64,000 bases of DNA from Chalciporus piperatus (taxonomy: Eukaryota; Basidiomycota; Agaricomycetes; Boletales; Boletaceae), in contig JBBPTG010000050.1 of the NCBI GenBank assembly GCA_038093975.1, positions 97,149-161,148 of the forward strand, written 5' to 3'. A program made the translations under genes and the position numbers. This document shows, in pieces, positions 11,480 through 19,909 of the stretch; position 1 is the first letter of the stretch, and the number at the start of each line of letters is the position of its first letter. The notes below the pieces were generated by a model. It saw nothing but the letters and a program-made list of their open reading frames with translations, was not told where the DNA came from and searched no databases.

Positions 11480-12446
11480 ATGCTCAGACAGTGCACTCGT
11501 CGTCGAAAGACTGTATCTGTCTCATCTCTTCAAGTTCCTGGTGGTCACCGCCAGTTTTCATCGACGGTGTGGAGGGGGAAGATAATAGATCATTACTCGA
11601 CGCTCTCAGTCCCGCGGAATGCTACCAAGGCACAGATCAAGGTACCTACCATCACGTCCACCCATTCCTTGCTAATCACATTGTACTCCGGCTCGTTAGA
11701 CCAGCTACTATCAGGTGAGAAGGTGACGGAGCGTTCGGAATCGTACAGCTGACAGCGTCATAGCTGAGTAAGAAGTATCACCCCGATGCCGCAAAGGACA
11801 ACGCTTCACAAGTCAAGTTTCACGCTGTGAGCGAAGCATATGCAACCCTAGGGGACGACCGAAAACGGTGCGCACTCTGCGATACCGGCTCGCTCACGAT
11901 TCCCTGCTTACCCACCCTCCCAGGCGTGAATACGACCGTACCCTCGGATCTCCCCACCATTCTTCAAATCACCCAGGTCAACATCCCCAAGCGACGACCA
12001 CCCGACAACAATCTGGTTTCAAAAACTCCTGGCCAAACCATCCCAGAAATCGCCAACAACGGGATTCCACGACCGGTCATGCTCCTTACGACCACGGCCG
12101 TTCAGGAAACTATACATTCCATCGACATCCAACAGGACCCCAAGCCTCACAATCGGATCCATTTATGAATCCTTTCGTGCATAGAGCAACAGGCAAGGCT
12201 CGCACCCAAGGACCTCAGTCGAATACTACGCAACACGGTGGTGCGTATCAGGGCGCCAGCTCTACACATTGGGAGGCTTGGAATAGCGAGGGGAGAAATC
12301 GCTCGTCATCTAATCAACGACGACCACGAGATGAATCGAATCCGGAGAGTGGGACGTTGCGGGCACTTGGTGCGTCTGGACTTGTTGGTGTTATCATGCT
12401 TGTCGCCACTGTGATCGGAGGTAGTTCCGGGGGACACTATAGATGA
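11480..12446 (+). CDS. Mitochondrial J-domain (DnaJ/Hsp40) membrane protein
   Basis: Four exons, 11480-11641, 11700-11714, 11764-11867 and 11924-12446, make 267 residues. Residues 1-33 are rich in Arg and Ser and look like a mitochondrial presequence. A J-domain follows ([18 protein letters not shown], then [12 protein letters not shown] with the HPD tripeptide, then [10 protein letters not shown] and REYDRTLG). The HPD loop stimulates Hsp70 ATPase. The remainder is Gln/His/Ser-rich and ends with one hydrophobic helix ([17 protein letters not shown]). The second exon is only 15 bases, yet it restores the canonical [11 protein letters not shown] helix, so it must be real. The protein probably helps mitochondrial Hsp70 at the inner membrane; exact orthology is open. 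Confidence 0.85.
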
Positions 12447-12807
12447 AGGTTGTACTTATCATTATCATATTTACGCGGATACCCTACTTTCCAAGCTATG
12501 GAAGCCTGGACGGTGTCATCTTTTGTAATCGAGAGCGCGATCGGCGTGCAGGATGCCAATCCCAGAGGCCGCTCGGATGACCGACGCCTCACTGAACCCA
12601 TACGTGCTCCCGCAGTAAGTAACATGTACATTTTCTGATGTTTATGATCTATCATACAGTGCATACGACAACACAAGCAACAATGCAATCCTTAGTATTG
12701 TACTTGAAATGCAACGCACAGCATCATTTGGTGCCCACGAAACCCTCCGTAACAATCAGCCACATTGAACGGATGGTAGCCGAGAAATTGTAGGAACGAC
12801 CGTCTTC
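12447..12807. other. Intergenic, nothing recognised
   Basis: Short frames on both strands lack any recognisable domain or splice-consistent extension. It holds the 3' flanks of the DnaJ gene (+) and of the minus-strand fragment at 12808. Confidence 0.35.
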
Positions 12808-13370
12808 CTACCTAAGGGGTGGCCTACGGGAGACTAAGAAATTCCTCGTGGTAATGGACCGAATGCCCCGCCACGATGTCTCGTCGTGGATGTCTTCCGT
12901 CAACTTGACAACAATCACAAGGCTATAGAAGTCAGCGGGAACCTTGGGGTCATGGAATGCGAACTGGACTCTGTACTCCCAGGAACTCTTGGACCCATCC
13001 TCGGACTTGCTGAAGGACATCCAACCACTTTCCTTCGCACTCAGATCCAAGAACGTAGCTTCAACAGTGTTCTTTAAAGCAGACTCAACCTCTTCGGACA
13101 AGACGACATTGAGATCTTTGGTAAAATCTCCTATCACCGTGGCGATATTGATCGTCCCAGCGTGGTGTTGAGCGATCGTGTTCGAGTTCACCGTGTCGAA
13201 AGTCAGGTCAATGTCTGAGAAGGTATGCCATCAGTGGGAAATAATCCTAATGGTCAAAGTTGCCATCACCCGGGTAACCATTGACAGCGTCAAGGAAGGC
13301 TTTCCGGTCAAACCAAACGTGTCCGTCACTCACAACAACGTGGTGGCCAGAAAACTTTGCGACCTGCTTA
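12808..13370 (-). pseudogene. 5'-truncated gene, possible Cyt-like pore-former family
   Basis: On the minus strand an open frame (13191-12808) can be extended upstream through one GT-AG intron (about 13267 to 13213) to about 13370. There the reading frame runs straight into rpt6-derived sequence with no start codon. The remaining part has a helix followed by beta-rich sequence with SGWMSFS and YRVQFAFHD. This weakly recalls the C-terminal half of Cyt delta-endotoxin/volvatoxin-type fungal proteins; that family call is a guess. The loss of the N-terminal half at the exact edge of the duplicated rpt6 segment suggests the cassette insertion cut the gene. Confidence 0.35.
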
Positions 13371-13960
13371 GCACACCCTTGGGTTGGGCGATACTGAGGG
13401 ATTCGAAGAGTTCGGGGAGTTCGATGACTGATTTACTTGTCGAGACCACCGACCATCTCGTACGTGCTGTCGGGTACTTTCTCGACCATCATGAGCGATA
13501 CGATTGGGTCGACTTGGATCTTGTGGGTCGTGTAGCTATCCGAGCGGAGCGCGACGTGCTGTGACGGTGTCAGCGCCAGTCGAAGTCGACGACTATGAGA
13601 GGGACGCCGTGAGCACTGAGTAGAGCAGTGAGACAATCCTACTACCAGCTAAAATCGAAGCCGCGGAATTGTTGATTAATCAAACGACTCAGAATCTGAA
13701 ACGGGTGACTTGGAGGCACAGTGGAATGCGTTGAATGCGAGAGGTGTGTGCCGTTGTCTCTGTCGTGATTCTTGTGTGTGTGAGGCAAGTACTGTTATGT
13801 TGGGTGTCCGCATCATCATGATGGGATAGTGAGGGAGGAGTTGCAGTTGCTTCATGAACCAGCGAGTTATGTGCGCGAGGTGGTCAACGTCACGGGGAAG
13901 AAGAAGGTACAGCCTGAGGGGCCCAAGTATAGTACGTGTTGAATGCCTGCTGGTATCTTG
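13370..13960. pseudogene. rpt6 pseudogene A, scrambled by an internal inversion
   Basis: This is DNA similar to the intact rpt6 at 54748-56184. Part of the third exon lies on the minus strand at 13370-13634 (peptides [18 protein letters not shown] are readable). The first two exons with their intron lie on the plus strand at 13635-13935. The following bases (from 13941) again match the minus orientation. An approximately 300-bp inversion explains this. Introns are retained, so the copy arose from genomic DNA, not from mRNA. It carries a 5-bp insertion in exon 1 and deletions between GGLDKQ and ELFE that are also present in pseudogene B. It lies head-to-head with TPR-CHAT gene 1. Confidence 0.85.
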
Positions 13961-14262
13961 GACGAACGCGCAAGTGATCCGGGTGCTCACATCCTCCGAG
14001 TCCACAACTTCAAGCTTCAAACTTACAAGGTGCGCGACATCGGTGTCACCAAGGTACATATCATTCACAGTATGAAAGATAGACATGTACATGGGGTATA
14101 TACTAAAACCTCTCCAGAATGCGCCGTCCCCGAACCAACAGCCCTCTCACAGTGTTTCGAAGCTTGGCACGGATACTGTACCACGAGCATGCTGTTCTGG
14201 GGGTCCCTTTCTCCGTAACCACCTTCTTCCTTCTGTCGTTCAGTCCCCGCATACACACGACG
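13961..14262 (+). promoter_or_regulatory. Upstream region of TPR-CHAT gene 1
   Basis: Its 5' part is homologous to the rpt6 start-codon region. Later pieces (a segment containing ccagaatgcgccg, and the ccgcatacacacgacgg leader) recur before TPR-CHAT genes 2 and 3. The conservation fits promoter plus 5' leader carried along with the cassette. Confidence 0.5.
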
Positions 14263-14309
14263 GTGAGTGGATTGTATGTGAAGACATCGTCAATGCTCAA
14301 CGTTCGTAG
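14263..14309 (+). other. Predicted 5'UTR intron of TPR-CHAT gene 1
   Basis: A 47-base interval begins gtgagtgg and ends cgttcgtag, with a ctcaac branch-like site. The same donor and acceptor frame is conserved upstream of gene 2 (31435-31389) and gene 3 (56562-56612), which argues for a real intron in the leader. Confidence 0.55.
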
Positions 14310-14430
14310 GTCTGACATTGCTTACTTCAAGTCGCCGTCTTGTTTCTCACCATAACACCGTTTCCCCAATCGATCCATTTCATTGCCCTCCCTTGAAATT
14401 CACCTCTTCCTGCTCGTCCAGCCCACTTCC

Positions 14431-17400
14431 ATGTTTGATATCAACGAGGAAATTTCCCGCAAGCGTGCTGAGTTAGCACTTCTCCCCCAAGGACATCCTG
14501 ACCGAGCCAGGGTGCTAGAAAGCTTCGCGAATTCTCTCCTCCACCAATTCGAGCAGGTGGGGGGGATGTCAGGCCTCGAAGAGGCCATTGCCCTCCACAG
14601 CAATGCACTGCAACTTCGTCCGGACGGACATCCCTTGCGAGCCGTGTCATTAAACAGCCTCGCAATTGCCCTCTGGACTCGGGTCAGGCAGGTGGGGGGG
14701 TTATCTGACCTCGATGAAGCGATCACCCTCCTCCGCAGTGCATTGGCACTTCGTCCGGACGGACATTCTGATCGATCCAAATCGCTAAACAACCTTGCAA
14801 ATGCCCTCCATACTCGGTTCCAGCATGTGGGGGGGATATCTGATCTCGACGAGGCCATCGCGCTCCACCGCGATGCATTAGCACTTCGTCCCGACGGACA
14901 TCCCGATCGGTCCGTGTCATTAAACAACCTCGCTCTCGCCCTCTGGACTCAGTTCGGGCAGGTGGGGTTGTCCAACCTCGATGAAGTGATCGCCCTCCAC
15001 TGCAGTGCATTGGCACTTCGTCCGGACGGACATCCTGGTCGGACAATGTCATTAAACAACCTCGCTCTTGCCCTCTGGGCTCGGTTCGATCAGGTGGGGG
15101 GGTTGTCTGACCTCGATGAGGCCATCGCGCTCCACCGCGATGCATTAGCACTTCGTCCCGACGGACATCCCGATCGGTCCATGTCATTAAACAACCTCGC
15201 AAATGACCTCGAGACTCGGTTCGGGCAGGTAGGGGGGTTGTCTGACCTCAATGAGGCGATCACCCTCCACCGTGATGCATTGGTACTCCGTCCTGATGGA
15301 CATCCCAACCGATCCTCGTCATTAAACAACCTTGCAAATGTCCTCCAGACTAGGTTCGAGCAGGTGGGGGGGTTGTCTGACCTCGATGAGGTGATTGCCC
15401 TGCACCGCGATGCATTGGCACTTCGCCCAGAAGGTCATTCCCTCCGGTCCTGGTCATTAAACAACCTCGCAACTGCCCTTCGGAGTCGGTTCGGGCAGGT
15501 GGGACGGTTGTCTGACCTTGATGAAGCAATCACCCTCCACCGCAGCGCATTGGAACTTCGCCCGGACAGACATCCTGATCGGTCCGTGTCATTAAACAAC
15601 CTCGCAACTGCCCTCTGGACTCGGTTCGGGCAGCTGAGGGGGTTGTCTGACCTTGATGAAGCGATCACCCTCCACCGTGATGCATTAGCACTTCGTCCTG
15701 ACGGACATCCTGATCGGTCCATGTCATTAAACAACCTCGCTCTTGCCCTTCGGAGCCGGTTTAACCAGGTGGGGGGGTTGTCTGACCTTGACGAAGTGAT
15801 TGCCCTCCACCGCAATGCATTGGAACTTCGTCCGGACAGACATCCTGATCGGTCCATGTCATTAAACAACCTCGCAACTGCCCTCTGGGCTCAGTTCGAG
15901 GAGCTGGGAAGGTTGTCTGACCTTGATGAGGCAATTGCGCTCCACCGCAATGCACTGGAACTTCGTCCTGACGGACATCCCAACCGATCCTTGTCATTAA
16001 ATGACCTTGCAAGAGCCCTCTGTAGTCGGTTCGAGGAGCTGGGGGGAATGTTTGACCTGGACGAGGCAATCACCCTTCACCGCCATGCATTGGCACTTCG
16101 TCCGGATGGACATCCCGAACGATCTTCATCAGTGCGTGGTGTTGCATCTTGCCTGCTTCAGCACCCCCAGGGGTCCGAGAAGAATAGGGAAGAAGCATTC
16201 AACCTTTATTCCACACTCTCGGATCTGTCCCAATTGGTAACCTCATCTGACCTGGCTGCTGCCTGGGCCTGGGTTCAGGCGGCTGAACATGTTGGACACC
16301 ATACAACGCTCCCTGCCTATCAAACATCACTCCAGCTCCTCACTACTCATCTCGCCGCTCTCCCGTGTTTACCTCAGCATCTCACCATTCTGAAGAACCG
16401 CATGTCTTCCCTCGCGATGGATGCATTTTCGGCTTCAATTCGTCATGGCACCCTTACTGGTGCAGTCGAACTCCTCGAACAGGGCCGTGGGGTCTTTTGG
16501 AGCCAGCTCACTCGCCTCCGTTCCCCTGTTGACGAGGTTATCGTTTCTGGAGACAAGGGAAAAGAGTTGGGAGAAGGGTTTTTGTCGGTTTCTCGTGCGC
16601 TCCGTGATATTCTTGATTCCAACCCTCAAGATGATCGGGCATGGCGCCTTACCAATGAATTGCGAGAAATCGTGGACGACATCCGCCGGCTTCCTGGCCA
16701 TTCACGTTTCCTCCTCTCTCCACAGTTCTCAGCCCTTCAAAGCGCAGCGAGCGAAGGACCTGTCATCATCGTCAACGCCAGCCAGTATGGCTGTGACGCA
16801 CTCGTCGTTCTTCACAACAGAGAGCCCATCCACATTCCTCTTCGAATCCAGAAAGCACGGGTCAAGGAGTGGTCGGTGGATCTCGGCGAGATCACGAGGA
16901 AGGGCAAAATCCAAGATGTGCAAACAGAGCTCGTCGTGATTTTACGCGAGCTCTGGGATGATGTTGTTGCCCCTGTTGTTCAAGTTCTCGAGAAATTCTG
17001 TCCTCGTCGGTCAAGGATTTGGTGGTTGCCCACCACTGAGTTTTCTCTCCTCCCCCTTCACGCCGCCGGGGAATACAGGCGGAACAAACCACAATTCTCT
17101 GATCTCTACATCTCCTCTTACACCCCAACCTTGACTGCTCTTATTCGCTCTCGACACCCATTTGATTCGACGACACCAAAGACACGTTTCGTTGCAGTGG
17201 GGAATGGAGAATCTCCTGGAGAATCTACGCTCGTAAACGTCCATGCTGAGCTCGTCAGCATCATGGAGTCTGTCAACGCCCGCGCAACATTCACGTGCAT
17301 CGAAGGCCAGGATGCCCAAGTCGGGAGGGTCGGCCAAGAACTCCAAAAGTGTGAATTCGTTCACTTTGCCTGCCATGGGATCCCGAAGCCCGCTCTACCT

Positions 17401-17775
17401 TTCGAGTCCGGCTTCGCACTCTGTGATGGATTATTGACGATTCAAGATATCATCCAATACGACTTGCAGCACTCCAGACTTGCCACCCTGTCCGCTTGCC
17501 ATGCCACTGTCGGATACGAAGACAGTCCGGACGAGGCCATCCATCTCGCTGCAGCGATGCAGTTTGTCGGTTTCCGTTCCGTCGTCGGGACGATGTGGGC
17601 GGTAGGCGATGCTGAAGCGAACATGATTATGACGAAATTCTATCAGAACATGGTGGACATGTCTGGCCACCATGGCCTAGATCATACCCGTTCTGCGTTC
17701 GCGTTGCACAAGGCACTGAGGACTTTGAAGCTGTCACTTGATCAGCGGATCTTGTTTGTACACATCGGCGCGTAG
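14431..17775 (+). CDS. TPR-CHAT protein, gene 1
   Basis: A single open frame of 1114 residues from the ATG at 14431; an in-frame ATG at 14383 is less likely, because the paralogs all start at the same MxxINEEIS-like position. Residues about 40-580 are about twelve copies of a 45-residue tetratricopeptide unit (core LDEAIALHRDALALRPDGHP, then SLNNLA). A linker follows and then a C-terminal CHAT peptidase domain (caspase/separase clan). The CHAT dyad is present: HFACHG with the His at 17374-17376 and LSAC with the Cys at 17497-17499. CHAT domains are proteases that act in stress or immune signalling in other organisms; the substrate here is unknown. No signal peptide or transmembrane segment is seen. 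The gene is head-to-head with rpt6 pseudogene A. Confidence 0.9.
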   Translation: MFDINEEISRKRAELALLPQGHPDRARVLESFANSLLHQFEQVGGMSGLEEAIALHSNALQLRPDGHPLRAVSLNSLAIALWTRVRQVGGLSDLDEAITLLRSALALRPDGHSDRSKSLNNLANALHTRFQHVGGISDLDEAIALHRDALALRPDGHPDRSVSLNNLALALWTQFGQVGLSNLDEVIALHCSALALRPDGHPGRTMSLNNLALALWARFDQVGGLSDLDEAIALHRDALALRPDGHPDRSMSLNNLANDLETRFGQVGGLSDLNEAITLHRDALVLRPDGHPNRSSSLNNLANVLQTRFEQVGGLSDLDEVIALHRDALALRPEGHSLRSWSLNNLATALRSRFGQVGRLSDLDEAITLHRSALELRPDRHPDRSVSLNNLATALWTRFGQLRGLSDLDEAITLHRDALALRPDGHPDRSMSLNNLALALRSRFNQVGGLSDLDEVIALHRNALELRPDRHPDRSMSLNNLATALWAQFEELGRLSDLDEAIALHRNALELRPDGHPNRSLSLNDLARALCSRFEELGGMFDLDEAITLHRHALALRPDGHPERSSSVRGVASCLLQHPQGSEKNREEAFNLYSTLSDLSQLVTSSDLAAAWAWVQAAEHVGHHTTLPAYQTSLQLLTTHLAALPCLPQHLTILKNRMSSLAMDAFSASIRHGTLTGAVELLEQGRGVFWSQLTRLRSPVDEVIVSGDKGKELGEGFLSVSRALRDILDSNPQDDRAWRLTNELREIVDDIRRLPGHSRFLLSPQFSALQSAASEGPVIIVNASQYGCDALVVLHNREPIHIPLRIQKARVKEWSVDLGEITRKGKIQDVQTELVVILRELWDDVVAPVVQVLEKFCPRRSRIWWLPTTEFSLLPLHAAGEYRRNKPQFSDLYISSYTPTLTALIRSRHPFDSTTPKTRFVAVGNGESPGESTLVNVHAELVSIMESVNARATFTCIEGQDAQVGRVGQELQKCEFVHFACHGIPKPALPFESGFALCDGLLTIQDIIQYDLQHSRLATLSACHATVGYEDSPDEAIHLAAAMQFVGFRSVVGTMWAVGDAEANMIMTKFYQNMVDMSGHHGLDHTRSAFALHKALRTLKLSLDQRILFVHIGA

Positions 17776-18060
17776 TTTTGTTACTCTCGTCTGATGACCC
17801 TCCCTCTATGTACTTATGTACTACTAGGTGGTGTATCGGCTAATTATGATCGAGCATTTTGCTATGCGACAATTTTCTTCCTCGAATTTGAATGTGTCTC
17901 GTGGGTATTGACGAAATGCACGGGAAGGAGGAATCCTCCATCTCATGGTATGCCATACTACATAGTACATGCATGCATCATTCGGACAGGTTATTATATG
18001 CGCTTTCAACTCACAATCCCGGATTCATTCGTCCTGGAAGTTCCAATTGGGCAGTCACGG
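17776..18060 (+). repeat. 3' flank shared between TPR-CHAT genes 1 and 3
   Basis: The bases after the stop codon match those after gene 3 (60671-60910). Shared pieces include ctactaggtggtgtatcggc and the cgaatttgaatgtgtctc stretch. The similarity ends at about 18050, marking the downstream limit of the duplicated cassette. Gene 2 does not share it. Confidence 0.7.
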
Positions 18061-18967
18061 GGTTGCCAAAGCGCGTGAGGGAACCCACGGTGAAGGATTC
18101 GAGGTATCAATAGGAATGGGATTCTGAGAAGAAGGGTCGAGCAGATCCACATTCTCTCGATTCAGAGAACGCCTAGTTTCGGGAGTGTCAGCGTTGGAAG
18201 AGGAGTGGGATGAGTCGGCATAGTACGGGGCTTTCAGGAAAGACCTGGAAGGACCTCTGTTTGAAACGCATCCCTAACGAAGCAGGTTGGATGGCAGGGC
18301 ATCCAGGGCTTAGCCTGGCTCTGGCATCGCCATGTAGGATGGTATCATGATAATATTTGGAGCAAGGTCGGGAGCCCTCACCCACGGTTGAGTCTTGCAT
18401 TCGGTGGAAGGGTCAACGATTCCATACACTGCACCAAGCAGCGTGAAGAAAACTGAGGATTCGCTGGAAACGAGCTGCGTACATTTGCCAGTGCACAATG
18501 AAGAGGAAGATTTGGAAGAGAAAGGGCGCGAAGTGGTGGCTGAGGATGTTACTTACGCATTTGCGTATATCTATGATGGGCGCAGGATGAGTTATACATT
18601 CTCAACGGTGGGTGTTAACCTGGATGGCAATTGGTTGTACTTATCGTCAGGCTATGAAAGCCAAAGGGGCAGTTTCTCGACGAAGGTGTTGATCACCGCG
18701 CGGTCTCATGATAGTTGACCGAGGGAGCCGTCCGAGAAACGCAAATAATCATTCACAGATTTGATATCCCTACTGATCGCAAGCGTATGGGTATGACACA
18801 CGTACTTACTGGGGATGATCTTCGAAGCATGTCCAGCCGTCATACAGTTAGGAACGCGTTGCACGTATGCAGTCAACATGAGGCATTGAAGTGAGGTTGA
18901 GAGGTGGCTGGTAGAACTGTCTATCATTATGAACAAGAAGGTGGAGGGTCGAGTGGTACGCGATCCG
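18061..18967. other. Intergenic, nothing recognised
   Basis: A 107-codon plus-strand frame (18395-18718) has no recognisable domain and no supporting context. Otherwise this is AT/GC-mixed sequence between TPR-CHAT gene 1 and the 3' end of the L16 gene. Confidence 0.35.
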
Positions 18968-19757
18968 CTATGATGTCTGAGCAGGTTCCGCTGTAACGAC
19001 AGGTGTTGGAGCGGGGATTGGAGGAGGGGTAGGCTCTATCAGCATGCTTCCTAGCCGAGGTGGTGCATTCCGATTTATGAACTCGTATGTGGTCGGCAGC
19101 TTAGCAGCACCGAGGCGCAGCGCTGTGAAGGGTGTCAGATGACGCAGAAAGAAAATACACCATAACCATTACCTTCTCGTGCAATCTCTTCGCGGATAGG
19201 TACACCACCGACCTCGAAAATGACGCGTCCAGTGGGGACACTAGATAATATTGAGACATTTGCGGACCATATCGAGAGGTCCCGTCCATACCGAGTTGCC
19301 CAGAACTCAAAGGTTCCTTTACCCTTACCCATACGTGTTTCGTTACCCTAGATTCGCAGGGTGTAAGTCTGGTACTCCCTCCACCCACTGCACGAGTACG
19401 CGCCTTTATGCAGACAGGAATGTCGGGGAACACCCGCAAGTAAACTTTGGCACCTTTGACAACCTTGATAGCTCGCTTGATGACTTCCTCGGCAGTGGTG
19501 AGCTGCTTTGCGGTGAACCGAACGCCTTGACCTTTAATTCTGATACCATACTCTCCATACGAGAGTGTAGTGCCCCGCGTAGACCCGCCGATGGGGACTG
19601 GAATGCGACCTTTCTGACGTTTGGGGTACTTGACTTTTCGCGGGGCAATTTGGTTGCGGAAACGGGCACGAAATGTACCGTTAGGGACGGTCACTGGAAA
19701 GGTCGCATTTCGTAGTCTCGGCAGCGCGTTAGAGAGAGAAAAGAATGAAAACATCAC
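18968..19757 (-). CDS. MRPL16: Mitochondrial large ribosomal subunit protein uL16m
   Basis: Four exons (19757-19404, 19347-19292, 19240-19173, 19122-18968) give 210 residues. The N-terminal 35 residues resemble a mitochondrial presequence. The core has the L16 hallmarks: [55 protein letters not shown] and [10 protein letters not shown], then [12 protein letters not shown]. The C-terminus adds a Pro/Thr-rich tail. The first intron (19403-19348) starts with GC rather than GT; only this reading gives the conserved [11 protein letters not shown]. Bacterial-type L16 sits near the peptidyl-transferase centre and A-site finger. The gene is divergent from PRP3 across 152 bp. Confidence 0.92.
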
Positions 19758-19909
19758 TGCCAGTCACTGCCAGGTCTGATGTACTTCGCGTGCAAGTCTC
19801 GAGAGCGGAAAATGTGGTGACCCCCCTTGGAGGGGTTACCTCATTTAAACCATCCAGAGGTCGACCCTTGGCCGTTGTCGACCACTCTGACTGTCTGTTG
19901 GTCATTGCC
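19758..19909. promoter_or_regulatory. Bidirectional promoter between mrpl16 and prp3
   Basis: 152 bp between two divergent start codons. It contains near-palindromic accccccttggaggggttacc around 19820. Both genes must be initiated within it or in the 5' ends of each other. Confidence 0.5.

Noticed and set aside
13178..13564. Plus-strand 128-codon frame across the cassette A junction
   Set aside because: Antisense to both the truncated gene and the rpt6 exon; its peptides have no relation to any family.
14383..14430. Upstream start of TPR-CHAT gene 1
   Set aside because: The 16 extra residues are not shared with the other two genes, while the Met at 14431 aligns with the starts of both.
14431..17775. 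Bacterial contamination or recent bacterial transfer as origin of the TPR-CHAT genes
   Set aside because: Although intronless, the genes have fungal-type leaders with a predicted intron, fungal codon use and paralogs embedded between ordinary fungal genes.
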